This document shows positions 1 to 7,247 of a DNA stretch of 14,070 nucleotides, in pieces. A program made the position numbers and the translations under genes. The DNA comes from JACDAV01 sp036556145 (GTDB taxonomy: Bacteria; Chloroflexota; Limnocylindria; Limnocylindrales; CSP1-4): the NCBI GenBank assembly GCA_036556145.1, contig DATBKB010000084.1, forward strand, positions 1 to 14,070, written 5' to 3'. Positions within the stretch are counted from its first letter, which is position 1. The number at the start of each line of letters is the position of its first letter. The notes under the pieces are model-generated. The model had not been told where the DNA came from and did no database searches. It saw nothing but the letters and a program-made list of their open reading frames with translations.

Positions 1-63
1 GGCCGCGAGCCCGAGCGCGAAGCCACCGAGCCCCAGGGCCAGGCTCAGCGGTTCGATCGGCAC
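1..63 (-). CDS. N-terminal fragment of a probable membrane-anchored protein
   Basis: Only the first 21 codons are in the window, read leftward from a GTG at 61-63. They encode VPIEPLSLALGLGGFALGLA plus one alanine, a short polar start followed by a hydrophobic Leu/Gly/Ala stretch that looks like the beginning of a transmembrane helix. RmuC-type DNA recombination proteins often begin with this kind of N-terminal anchor, but many other proteins do too, so no function is assigned. The pepA stop codon lies 40 bases upstream on the same strand, so the gene could belong to the pepA transcript. No clear Shine-Dalgarno is visible and the start is provisional. Confidence 0.45.
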   Translation of the reverse strand, partial: MPIEPLSLALGLGGFALGLAA

Positions 64-103
64 GCTACGCCGGGTTCCGGATGGTCGTTCCGGGGAAGCC
101 GGG

Positions 104-1627
104 TCAGCCGGCCTTCGCCCCGGCCAGCGCGAGCTCCACCAGTGTCGCCAGTGAGGCACCGGTCGCGCCCCGCGGTGCGTACGGCGTCGCCTTGCGGTAG
201 TACCCGGTACCCGCGATGTCGAGGTGCACCCACGGCTTGGTCACGAACTCCCGGATGAACAAGCCGCTCTTGACCAGCGAGCCCTCCGGCGAGCCGGCGT
301 TCTGGAGGTCGCCGTACCAGCTCTCCATCTCCGCGACGTAGTCGTCGACGAGCGGCAGCTGCCAGTAGCGCTCCCCCGCCCGCCGGCCGGCGTCGGCCAC
401 CTGGTCGTACCAGTCCTGGGGCTGGCCGAAGGCGCCCGTCACGAGATGGCCGAGCGCCCGCGCGACGGCGCCGGTGAGGGTCGCGACGTCGACGAGGTGC
501 GTGGCCCCGAGCCGCTCGGCGTAGGTCATGGCGTCGCCGAGGATGAGCCGCCCCTCGGCGTCGGTGTTCGTGATGTCGACCCACTTGCCGTTGAGCGCCT
601 TCACGACGTCGCCCGGTCGGGTCGAATGGCTGCCGGGCATGTTCTCGACCGCGGGTGCGACCGCGAGGAGCGGCGTGCCCGGGGCGAGCCGCGCGACCGT
701 CGCGATCGCGGCGATGACGGCCGACGCGCCGGCCTTGTCCATCTTCATCTCTTCCATGCGCTCGGCCGGCTTGATGCTGATGCCGCCGGAGTCGAAGCAC
801 ACGCCCTTGCCGACGATCGCGAGGTGGCGGCCGAGGCTGTCCTTCTCGCCCTCTTTCCCCGAGCGGATGACGATCATCCGCGGCGGGTTGTCGCTGCCGC
901 GACCGACGGCCATGAACATCCCCATGCCCAGCTCGGTCGCACGGTCGGGGCCGATGACGTCGATCCAGAGGTGGTGCTTGCGCGCGAGGGTGAACGCCTC
1001 GTCGGCGAGGACCTCGGGCGAGACATCGTTCGACGACCGATTCGCGAGCGTCCGAGTGATGTTCGCCCCCTCACCGAGGACGACGCCGCGCTCGGCGGCC
1101 TTCTTCAGCGCGGTCGCGTCCCCGTCGGGGGCGACGAGCGTCAGCTTGTCGAGGACCGGTGGCGCGGACTCGACCTTCTCGCGGTAGATCGTGCCCGGGT
1201 CGTACGAGCCCTCGACCACGCCGCGCGCGACGAGCTCCGCAACGCGACCCGCGGCGTCCGGGCCTCCCCCTTCGAGCGCGGCGGCGAGGGGTGACAGCCA
1301 GATCGCGACGCTGCTGACCTTGCGGCCGCCGAGCCGGCGCATCGCCGCCGCCGCGACCCGCACGACGGTCTCCCGGTCGAGCTTCTCGGCCTCGCCGGCG
1401 GCGACCGCCAGGAGGCGTCCCGCAGCGACGTCGCCCGGGGCGGCAATCGCCGTCGTGTAGCGCTTGGCCGTCAGCTCCCCGAAGTCGGCGAGGGCCTTGA
1501 GCTCACCGCCGCTGCGCTTGTCGATCTCGCCGAGCGCATCCGAGAACGCCGGCGCGCCGACGACGGGGACGACGAGGACGTCGGCCTTGACCTCCCACGG
1601 CTGGTCGGTGACCACACGCAGCTGCAC
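104..1627 (-). CDS. pepA: Leucyl aminopeptidase (peptidase family M17, cytosol aminopeptidase)
   Basis: This cytosolic two-metal exopeptidase removes N-terminal residues from peptides. The 507-residue product has the usual family length, with an N-terminal macro-like domain (about 1-165) and a C-terminal catalytic domain. The M17 signature NTDAEGRL is at 354-361. Every metal and catalytic residue is present at a constant offset of four from E. coli PepA: Lys274, Asp279, Asp297, Asp356 and Glu358 for metal binding, and Lys286 and Arg360 for catalysis. The start is GTG, supported by GGAGGAG six bases upstream. Some PepA proteins also bind DNA, but nothing here indicates that. The gene follows the membrane-protein gene on the same strand with a 149-base gap that appears to hold its own promoter. 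Confidence 0.97.
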   Translation of the reverse strand: MQLRVVTDQPWEVKADVLVVPVVGAPAFSDALGEIDKRSGGELKALADFGELTAKRYTTAIAAPGDVAAGRLLAVAAGEAEKLDRETVVRVAAAAMRRLGGRKVSSVAIWLSPLAAALEGGGPDAAGRVAELVARGVVEGSYDPGTIYREKVESAPPVLDKLTLVAPDGDATALKKAAERGVVLGEGANITRTLANRSSNDVSPEVLADEAFTLARKHHLWIDVIGPDRATELGMGMFMAVGRGSDNPPRMIVIRSGKEGEKDSLGRHLAIVGKGVCFDSGGISIKPAERMEEMKMDKAGASAVIAAIATVARLAPGTPLLAVAPAVENMPGSHSTRPGDVVKALNGKWVDITNTDAEGRLILGDAMTYAERLGATHLVDVATLTGAVARALGHLVTGAFGQPQDWYDQVADAGRRAGERYWQLPLVDDYVAEMESWYGDLQNAGSPEGSLVKSGLFIREFVTKPWVHLDIAGTGYYRKATPYAPRGATGASLATLVELALAGAKAG

Positions 1628-1707
1628 GCGAAGCTCCTCCGGGGCACGGTGCGCCGATGTCCGGGTACGCCGGATCGGCGCCGGCGGATCTGGTCGTCTG
1701 GCGTCGC

Positions 1708-1713
1708 AGTGTA
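1708..1713 (-). promoter_or_regulatory. Candidate -10 element for pepA (TACACT)
   Basis: On the minus strand the gap upstream of pepA contains TACACT, which fits a TAnnnT -10 hexamer. The predicted start of transcription is near 1701, giving a leader of about 70 bases that includes the GGAGGAG ribosome-binding site. No good -35 is seen. The same hexamer recurs at 13432-13437 before the tiny lysine-rich gene. Confidence 0.35.
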
Positions 1714-1776
1714 ACCGCCGCGACTTTGCCCGCGGTCACCGTCCGCGCCGGCAGGCCCGCGTCACGTCGCGTCCGC

Positions 1777-2754
1777 TCAGGGCGGTGGCGGGCTCGCCTC
1801 CAGGGCGCCCAGCGCGTCGTCGAGCCGGGCTCGGGCTTCCTCGATGCCGATCACCGTCTGGTTGAGCCCGCCGCGGGCGATCTCGGCGAGGATGATCACG
1901 AGGTTCCGCGTGGTCTTCGGCAGCGCGTCGCGCGCCTCCTTCTCGGCGTCGAGGGCGGCGCGCATCTCGGGCGTCACGCGGTCCGGTGACTTCGACGAGA
2001 CCTCGTACAGATGCCGCAGCGCGACGTCGTACTCGCGGTTCCGGCGCAGCCACTCGTCGAGGGTCGCGACGTCGGTCGTGTTCTCGAGTCGGTCGCGCAG
2101 GCCCTCGGCGTCGGCCAGCTTGGCCGTCGCCTCGTCGATCGTCTGGAGCGATTCGGTCCAGCGTCGCGCGAGCGCGTCCTCGATGGCGTCGAGGATGAGC
2201 TGGTCATGGCCGTCGAGGAGCGTCGAGAGCCGCGCGGCGCTGCCCACGCCCTGCGCGAGCCGGCCCCAGCCCTCGGCCAGGCCGTTCGTGATGTCGACCG
2301 CGGCGAGGACGCGGTCGAAGCGGTCGAGGCTCGCCGGCGAGAGCCGCAGCTCTCGGTCGGCGGAGGGCCCGGGCATCGCCTCGAGCCGGCCGCGGAGGGC
2401 CGTGCTCGCGTCGCGGATGCCGACGGCCACCACCGCGCCCTCGGCGATCGTCGTGTCGAGGAGGTCGAAGTCGCGCGCCGTCAACGCGGCGAGGGCGCCG
2501 CGGCCGAGAACGCCGAGCCGCTCGACCTGGCCGGCGATTGCCCGGAGGTCGCCCGTGGCGCCGTCGAGGTCCGACGCGAGCGCGGCGTCGCCCGACCAGG
2601 TGAGCTCCGGCCGAGTTCCACCCGCGGGCAGGGCGCCGATCCACGCGACGACGCCCGCGGCGCCCAGGGCGATCGCGATCGCGACGACGAGCCACAAGCC
2701 GGCGAACAGCCGTCCGGGCGTTCGGTCGGGGGCCGTTGCGCCGGTGGTCCTCAT
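1777..2754 (-). CDS. Single-pass membrane-anchored helical protein of unknown function
   Basis: The product has 325 residues. The first 15 or so are polar and partly basic, followed by one hydrophobic helix at about 18-40 (LWLVVAIAIALGAAGVVAWI). The rest is rich in Ala, Leu, Arg, Asp and Glu with regular heptad-like spacing, so it is probably a long alpha-helical, perhaps coiled-coil, extracytoplasmic domain. There are no cysteines, no lipobox and no recognisable catalytic motif. This looks like an N-terminally anchored helical sensor-like or structural protein, but I do not recognise a family. The ATG start is chosen because it places the helix near the N terminus. No strong Shine-Dalgarno precedes it, and a TACGCT hexamer lies 13 bases upstream. 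It is transcribed divergently from adenosine deaminase. Confidence 0.75.
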   Translation of the reverse strand: MRTTGATAPDRTPGRLFAGLWLVVAIAIALGAAGVVAWIGALPAGGTRPELTWSGDAALASDLDGATGDLRAIAGQVERLGVLGRGALAALTARDFDLLDTTIAEGAVVAVGIRDASTALRGRLEAMPGPSADRELRLSPASLDRFDRVLAAVDITNGLAEGWGRLAQGVGSAARLSTLLDGHDQLILDAIEDALARRWTESLQTIDEATAKLADAEGLRDRLENTTDVATLDEWLRRNREYDVALRHLYEVSSKSPDRVTPEMRAALDAEKEARDALPKTTRNLVIILAEIARGGLNQTVIGIEEARARLDDALGALEASPPPP

Positions 2755-2767
2755 GAGGTCGGGCCGG

Positions 2768-2773
2768 AGCGTA
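2768..2773 (-). promoter_or_regulatory. Candidate -10 element for the membrane-protein gene (TACGCT)
   Basis: Read on the minus strand, TACGCT ends 13 bases before the ATG at 2754. It overlaps by two bases the plus-strand TAGCAT that precedes adenosine deaminase, so the two divergent transcripts probably compete for polymerase. No good -35 is visible. Confidence 0.35.
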
Positions 2774-2777
2774 GCAT
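2772..2777 (+). promoter_or_regulatory. Candidate -10 element giving a leaderless adenosine deaminase mRNA (TAGCAT)
   Basis: TAGCAT is followed by six bases and then the GTG start at 2784. Transcription would start at or within a base or two of the start codon, which fits the lack of a Shine-Dalgarno before this GTG. The same geometry is seen at 4873 and 6708. Confidence 0.4.
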
Positions 2778-2783
2778 CGTGGC

Positions 2784-3881
2784 GTGTCGGCCTCCCCGGT
2801 CTCCGAGCAGGTCATGAGCTCACTCCAGGCGGCAGCGCTCAGGCGGCTCATCGAGGCGATGCCCAAGGCGGAGCTCCACCTCCACCTCGACGGCTCCCTG
2901 CGCGTCGACACGGCCCTCGAGCTCGCACACTCGCGCGGCGTCGATGCGCCGCGGGACTGGGGCGGGATGTTCGCCGCGCTGGTCGCGCCGGCTCGCGGCG
3001 CGAGCCAGGCCGAGCTGCTCCGTGCGTTCGACCTCCCGATCAGCCTCATGCAGGACGCCGAGGCGCTCGAGCGCGTCGCGTACGAGCTCGTCGAGGCCAA
3101 GGCCGCCGACGGCGTTCGCTACCTCGAGCTGCGGTGGGGACCCTTGCTCCACATCGCCCGCGGCCTGCCACTGGCCGACGGGATCGCCGCCGTCGTTCGC
3201 GGCGGGACACTGGCGGGCGAGCGGTATGGCGTCACGGTCCACTTCATCGCGACGGCGCTGCGGTCACACGAGCCGGCCGCGAACCGCCGCCTCGCCGAGA
3301 CGGCCGCGCGGTTCCGCGACCGCGGCCTGACCGGATTCGATCTCGCCGGGCCGGAAGAGGCGTTCCCGGATCCGCTCGATCACAAGGACGCCTTCGAGGC
3401 CGCGCGCGAGGGCCGGCTCGGCGTCACGGTCCACGCCGGCGAGTGGGGCGGCGCGGCACAGGTGATGCGGGCGCTCGAGCTGGAACCGGATCGGATCGCC
3501 CATGGCGCGCCCGCGATCGACGACCCGATCCTCGTCCGTCACCTCATCGCCCGCGGGGTGACGCTCGACCTCTGCCCGTCGTCGAACGTCCAGGCCGGCG
3601 TCGTGACATCGCTCGAGAGCCATCCCCTGGCCCGCCTCCACCGTGCCGGCGTCTCGGTGACGCTGTCGACCGACGACTCGACGGTCTCGAACGTCTCGCT
3701 TTCGGACGAATACGAGCGGGCGCTGACCAGACTCGGGCTGTCGCTGCCCGAGCTGTGGGCGATCGACAAGCGGGCCCTGCAGGTGGCGTTCGCCGCGCAG
3801 CGGACGATCGCCGAGATCACCACGGAGCTCGACGACTGGGCCGCGCAGATCCCGGAGCTCGCGCCGGATCCTGCGGGCTAG
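2784..3881 (+). CDS. add: Adenosine deaminase family protein (metal-dependent amidohydrolase)
   Basis: This cytosolic zinc enzyme probably deaminates adenosine or deoxyadenosine to inosine in purine salvage. The 365-residue product is a TIM barrel of normal family length. The metal and catalytic set is complete: His32 and His34 in ELHLHLDGS, His217 and Glu220 in VHAGEWGG, His240 in RIAHGAP, and Asp297-Asp298 in LSTDDSTVS. The last motif has Ser where classical enzymes have Pro after the Asp pair, and the usual CPTSN is CPSSN here, so a related substrate (adenine or an aminodeoxyfutalosine-type compound) cannot be excluded. The GTG at 2784 fits a leaderless start; ATG at 2814 is the alternative. 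It faces the HAD phosphatase gene tail to tail. Confidence 0.88.
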   Translation: MSASPVSEQVMSSLQAAALRRLIEAMPKAELHLHLDGSLRVDTALELAHSRGVDAPRDWGGMFAALVAPARGASQAELLRAFDLPISLMQDAEALERVAYELVEAKAADGVRYLELRWGPLLHIARGLPLADGIAAVVRGGTLAGERYGVTVHFIATALRSHEPAANRRLAETAARFRDRGLTGFDLAGPEEAFPDPLDHKDAFEAAREGRLGVTVHAGEWGGAAQVMRALELEPDRIAHGAPAIDDPILVRHLIARGVTLDLCPSSNVQAGVVTSLESHPLARLHRAGVSVTLSTDDSTVSNVSLSDEYERALTRLGLSLPELWAIDKRALQVAFAAQRTIAEITTELDDWAAQIPELAPDPAG

Positions 3882-3947
3882 CTTCCGCTCGCGCCGGCCT
3901 CAGCTTCCGCTCGCGCCGGGCCTCAGCTTCCGCTCGCGCCGGGCCTC
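3880..3947. repeat. Three-copy 22/23-bp tandem repeat between convergent genes
   Basis: Three head-to-tail units begin AGCTTCCGCTCGCGCC and end in GGCCTC or GGGCCTC: 3880-3901 (22 bp, one G short), 3902-3924 and 3925-3947 (identical 23-bp copies). The array starts inside the adenosine deaminase TAG and ends two bases into the phosphatase stop codon, so it makes up essentially the whole gap. A partial fourth copy (AGCGGCC) follows inside the phosphatase gene. No poly-T terminator is seen here. Confidence 0.9.
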
Positions 3948-4800
3948 AGCGGCCGCGCGACCCCACCCGCTCGAGCCGGTCGAGCGCGGCGGCCAGCTCT
4001 GCGGCATCGGCCGCGACCTCGGTCGGGCGCTGGTCCGGTGGCAGCGCGTCGAGCTGATCGCGCGTCGCGACGCCGGTCAGCATCAGCACGCTCCGGGCCC
4101 CGACGGCGCGCGCGGCCGGGATGTCGGTGACGAGGTTGTCGCCGATCATGACCGCCTCGCCGGCCGTGCCGCCCGCGCTGCGTGCCGCCTCCTCGAGGAG
4201 CAGCGGCGCCGGCTTGCCGATCGACTCGGGCGTCACCCCGGTCGTGGCCTCGAGCGCGGCCACGATGCTGCCCGCACCGGGGCGGAGGCCGCGCTCCGTG
4301 GGGTAGATCGGGTCACGGTTGGTGGCAATGAACCGCGCGCCGGCCCGGATCGCGTCCGCCGTGACGCCGAGACGGAGGTACGTCAGCTGCGGGTCGAGGC
4401 CGCACACGACCGCGTCGGGCCGGCCGGCGGCCTCGAAGCCGTCGATCCCCTCCTGGGTCGCTCGCGTGGCCGCATGGGCGGCCGTCACGATGTCGAGGCC
4501 GACGTCGCGCATCTCGCGCTCCAGCCCACCGGCACCGAACACGAGCACGCGTCGGACGCCTGGCTGGTCGCGCAGGTACAGCGCGGTCGCGCGGGCGGAG
4601 CTCACGATTCGGTCCGGATCGACCGGAGCGCCCATCGCGCCGAGCCGGGTCACGTAGTCGGCGCGGTAGTGCATCGAGTTGTTCGTCACGTACACGACGT
4701 CGTCGCCCTTCGCGACGCGCGCGGCGAGCACCTCGGCAACGCCGGGGACGGGCTCCGAGCCGCGGTAGAGGACGCCATCGAGGTCGACGAGCAGCAGCAT
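3946..4800 (-). CDS. HAD-IIA family (NagD-like) sugar-phosphate or nitrophenyl-phosphate phosphatase
   Basis: This 284-residue cytosolic phosphohydrolase belongs to the subfamily with a C2 cap that includes NagD, phosphoglycolate phosphatase and 4-nitrophenylphosphatase. Motif I is DLDGVLYRG, with nucleophile Asp6 and acid/base Asp8. Motif II is TNNS at 39-42. The motif III lysine is Lys196 in IGKPAP, and motif IV is GDNLVTDIPAA with Asp221 and Asp226. The cap, between motifs II and III, contains GLDPQLTY and TNRDPIYPTERG, both usual for this subfamily. The substrate cannot be read from sequence; a housekeeping role in removing damaged or surplus phospho-metabolites is likely. The ATG has no Shine-Dalgarno, and TACGAT lies nine bases upstream, so the mRNA may be nearly leaderless. 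Confidence 0.92.
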   Translation of the reverse strand: MLLLVDLDGVLYRGSEPVPGVAEVLAARVAKGDDVVYVTNNSMHYRADYVTRLGAMGAPVDPDRIVSSARATALYLRDQPGVRRVLVFGAGGLEREMRDVGLDIVTAAHAATRATQEGIDGFEAAGRPDAVVCGLDPQLTYLRLGVTADAIRAGARFIATNRDPIYPTERGLRPGAGSIVAALEATTGVTPESIGKPAPLLLEEAARSAGGTAGEAVMIGDNLVTDIPAARAVGARSVLMLTGVATRDQLDALPPDQRPTEVAADAAELAAALDRLERVGSRGR

Positions 4801-4809
4801 CGCCGCCGG

Positions 4810-4815
4810 ATCGTA
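4810..4815 (-). promoter_or_regulatory. Candidate -10 element for the HAD phosphatase (TACGAT)
   Basis: On the minus strand TACGAT is followed by nine bases (CCGGCGGCG) and the ATG at 4798-4800. With usual spacing the transcript would begin one to three bases before the start codon. No Shine-Dalgarno fits in between. Confidence 0.38.
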
Positions 4816-4872
4816 TCCGAGGCGGTCGGCCTACCCGGCGGGGCCCGCGCGCTTCGCGGAGGCGAGCCCGCC

Positions 4873-4878
4873 TATGCT
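4873..4878 (+). promoter_or_regulatory. Candidate -10 element giving a leaderless NYN-RNase mRNA (TATGCT)
   Basis: TATGCT, seven bases, then ATG at 4886. The hexamer overlaps an earlier in-frame ATG at 4874, which argues that 4886 is the true start and that the mRNA is leaderless. It probably drives the run of plus-strand genes that follows. Confidence 0.45.
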
Positions 4879-4885
4879 GCCGGTC

Positions 4886-5458
4886 ATGCCGCCTCGCTCC
4901 GCCGATCCGCTCGCCGCGACGGACCGCCTCCTCGTCGACGGCTCGAACCTGCTGCACGCGCTGACCCGTGACGGCGTCGGCGCGCCGCCCGCGGCGCTGA
5001 TCGGCCGGCTGCGCGGCGTCGTGCCGGCGAGCGTCGGCATCGAGCTGGTCTTCGATGGACCGCCCGAGCCCGGGATGTACGGGGCCCGCGTGGCGTCGGG
5101 ACTCATCGTCCGGTATGGGGATCGGCGGTCCGCCGATCAGGTCCTCGTCCACCTCGTCGACGAGGCGCGGGCCGCGGGAGGGACTCGCCGGTCGGTCGAC
5201 AACGTCCTCGTCGTGACCGACGACGCGGAGCTGCGACGGCACCTCCTGAGCCGAGGCGCGCGCGTGGCCGGGACGAACTGGCTCATCGGGCGGCTCGAGC
5301 GCGGCCGGCTCGCGGCGCCGGCCACGGGCAACCCGCGTGCGCCGGCAATCGCGAACGTTTCGGCCGACAAGGACGCCGAGGCCGAGCGCCGGGGCTGGCA
5401 GGCCGGTCGCGGCGCGACGACGAAACGCGGCAATCCCCGCCGGCGGCGGCGGTCATGA
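4886..5458 (+). CDS. NYN (PIN-like, YacP-related) domain ribonuclease
   Basis: The product has 190 residues from this start. A PIN/NYN fold is indicated by a spaced set of acidic residues that would bind metal: Asp18 in LLVDGSNLLHAL, Asp57 in LVFDGPPEP, Asp84 in RSADQVLVHLVDEA, and Asp112-Asp113 in VVTDDAELRRHL. This arrangement matches NYN proteins related to YacP/Rae1-type RNases, so a metal-dependent RNase acting on RNA or on the ribosome is likely. The last 40 residues are disordered and strongly basic, ending in RRRRRS, which suits nucleic-acid binding. An in-frame ATG at 4874 would add four residues but sits inside the likely -10 hexamer. Its stop codon overlaps the start of the next gene by four bases (ATGA), so the two are translationally coupled. 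Confidence 0.82.
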   Translation: MPPRSADPLAATDRLLVDGSNLLHALTRDGVGAPPAALIGRLRGVVPASVGIELVFDGPPEPGMYGARVASGLIVRYGDRRSADQVLVHLVDEARAAGGTRRSVDNVLVVTDDAELRRHLLSRGARVAGTNWLIGRLERGRLAAPATGNPRAPAIANVSADKDAEAERRGWQAGRGATTKRGNPRRRRRS

Positions 5459-6723
5459 CGAGGGTCGAGACGCTCGTCGTCGGCGCCGGACAGGCGGGGC
5501 TCGCGGCGAGCTACCACCTCACCCGGCTCGGGCGCGAGCACCTCGTCGTCGACTCCGCGTCGATTGGCGACACGTGGCGGAGCCGGCGGTGGGACTCGTT
5601 CACGCTCGTGACGCCCACGTGGACCGTGCGACTGCCCGGGCTCGACCGCGCCCCTGGCGACCCGGACGGGTTCCTGCCGCGCGACGACATCGTCTCGATG
5701 CTCGAGGACTACGCCACGGCCTTTTCCGCGCCGGTCCGGGAAGGCGTGACCGTGACCTCGGTCGAGCGCAGCCCGACGAGCGAGCGGCTCGTCGCCCGGA
5801 CGACCGACGGACCCATCGAGGCCGACAACGTCATCGTCGCGACGGGGTTCTACCGCGTCACCCGGCTGCCGGCCTTCGCGGCCGAGCTCGCGCCGGCGAT
5901 CCTGCAGATCGATACGACCGAGTACCGCAACCCGGAGGCGCTGCCGCCCGGTGCGGTGCTCGTGGTGGGCAGCGCCCAGTCCGGATGCCAGATCGCGGAG
6001 GACCTCCAGCTCGCGGGCCGGCGCGTGTGGCTCAGCGTCGGGAGCGCCGGCCGGGTCCCGCGCCGGTATCGGGGCCGCGACGGCCTCCACTGGTGGAACG
6101 AGCTGGGGCGGTTCGACCTTCGCGAGGACCAGGTTCCCGACCCGCGCGGCCGCTTCGGCCCGAACCCGCACATGACCGGGGCGCGCGGGGGGCACACGAT
6201 CAACCTCCACCGCTTCGCCCGCGACGGAATGCGGCTCGTCGGGCGAATCGCCGGCGGCCGTGGGACCCGGTTGTCGCTGGCGCCGGACCTTTACGAGCGG
6301 CTGACCGCCGTCGACGCGTTCGCGTCGAAGCTCACCGCACAGATCGATGCGCTCATCGCGAGTCGGGCGCTCGATGCGCCGCCGGTCGATCCCGACAACA
6401 CCGACGAGCACGACGGCCTCGAAGGCTTCGAGCAGCCGCTCCTCGAGGAGCTCGACCTCGCCCGGGAGGGGATCTCGACCGTCATCTGGGCGACGGGCTT
6501 CGTGCCCGACCACTCGTGGATCCGGCTGCCGGCGTTCGACGACGGTGGCCAGCCCATCCACGATGCCGGCGTCACCCGCGAGCCAGGGCTGGCCTTCGTC
6601 GGGCTGCGATTCCAGCGCTGGGTGAAGTCCGACCTGTTCTTCGGCGTCGGCGACGATGCCCGGGTCGTCGTCGAGCGGCTCTGCGGGGTCGAGTCGGCGC
6701 CGCCCACTAGAATGCCGGCGTGA
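5455..6723 (+). CDS. FAD/NAD(P)-dependent flavin monooxygenase-like oxidoreductase
   Basis: The 422-residue product has two dinucleotide-binding folds. The FAD site is VVGAGQAG (Gly10, Gly12, Gly15), ending with an acidic residue at LVVD. The NAD(P) site is VVGSAQSG at 170-177. NVIVATGFY (125-133) and IWATGF (344-349) are the usual ATG motifs of the flavin-containing monooxygenase and CzcO-like group. The FMO fingerprint FxGxxxHxxx(Y/F) is not evident between the two folds, so the protein is best called FMO-like; the substrate is unknown. It starts inside the NYN gene stop (4-base overlap) and ends overlapping the zinc-ribbon gene by four bases, so it lies in the middle of an operon. I see no functional logic joining a flavoprotein to an RNase. 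Confidence 0.85.
   Translation: MTRVETLVVGAGQAGLAASYHLTRLGREHLVVDSASIGDTWRSRRWDSFTLVTPTWTVRLPGLDRAPGDPDGFLPRDDIVSMLEDYATAFSAPVREGVTVTSVERSPTSERLVARTTDGPIEADNVIVATGFYRVTRLPAFAAELAPAILQIDTTEYRNPEALPPGAVLVVGSAQSGCQIAEDLQLAGRRVWLSVGSAGRVPRRYRGRDGLHWWNELGRFDLREDQVPDPRGRFGPNPHMTGARGGHTINLHRFARDGMRLVGRIAGGRGTRLSLAPDLYERLTAVDAFASKLTAQIDALIASRALDAPPVDPDNTDEHDGLEGFEQPLLEELDLAREGISTVIWATGFVPDHSWIRLPAFDDGGQPIHDAGVTREPGLAFVGLRFQRWVKSDLFFGVGDDARVVVERLCGVESAPPTRMPA
6708..6713 (+). promoter_or_regulatory. Candidate internal -10 element before the zinc-ribbon gene (TAGAAT)
   Basis: TAGAAT lies within the last codons of the flavoprotein gene, followed by six bases and the GTG at 6720. The spacing matches the other leaderless candidates, so the downstream membrane, cytochrome and lipoprotein genes may have their own promoter in addition to coupled translation. 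Confidence 0.42.
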
Positions 6724-7199
6724 ACATCCCCGACGCGATCCACGGGATCTGGCAGTCGTTCCTCGACTTCCTCGAGATGTTCGTCATCCCCGACTGGGGC
6801 GCCCTCATCGGGCTGCTGCCGATCCTGCTGCTGCTCGGCGTGATCGGGCCGCTGCTGACGCTCGTGGCGCTCGCCTGGTTCGTCTACTTCGTCCGCAAGC
6901 CGCGCGCGCCGCTCGCCGACGCGCCCGAGCCGGTCGCCGCGGCCATCGGCGCCGACGGCAAGCCCCTCTTCCCGAGCGGTGAGCCGTTCTGCTACCGGGA
7001 CGGCCTCGTCTACCCGCCGGACGCCCGCCGCTGCGAGGTCTGCGGCGACGAGCTCGCCGTCCGCTGCCCGAAGTGCGGCGTCGGCCGATCGGCCGCGATC
7101 TCGACCTGCGGCAACTGCGGCCTCGTCCTCAAGGTCCGACCCCAGGTCCGCGTCGTCCGAGCCGCCCAGCCGCCGCCGGGCGGCGCCGCCGCGGCGTAG
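6720..7199 (+). CDS. Membrane-anchored zinc-ribbon protein of unknown function
   Basis: The product has 159 residues. An amphipathic N terminus (1-25) is followed by one long or two short hydrophobic segments at about 27-58 (ALIGLLPILLLLGVIGPLLT). A presumably cytosolic part then carries three CxxC pairs: Cys105/Cys108, Cys116/Cys119 and Cys130/Cys133, a double zinc-ribbon-like arrangement. An extra Cys91 sits in EPFCYRDG, just before the ribbon. The C terminus is Pro/Ala rich. The GTG start overlaps the preceding stop as GTGA. It lies 48 bases before the cytochrome c synthase gene, so a role near haem or thiol handling at the membrane is possible, but this is only a guess from context. I do not recognise a named family. 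Confidence 0.8.
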   Translation: MNIPDAIHGIWQSFLDFLEMFVIPDWGALIGLLPILLLLGVIGPLLTLVALAWFVYFVRKPRAPLADAPEPVAAAIGADGKPLFPSGEPFCYRDGLVYPPDARRCEVCGDELAVRCPKCGVGRSAAISTCGNCGLVLKVRPQVRVVRAAQPPPGGAAAA

Positions 7200-7247
7200 G
7201 CCGGGCGCAACCCGCCAACCAGCCCGCGCGTCTCCGAGGTCATCAGC

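Noticed and set aside
224..1294. Long plus-strand open frames across the aminopeptidase region
   Set aside because: They are antisense shadows of pepA, which has full catalytic conservation; their products are Arg/Ala/Asp-rich without domains.
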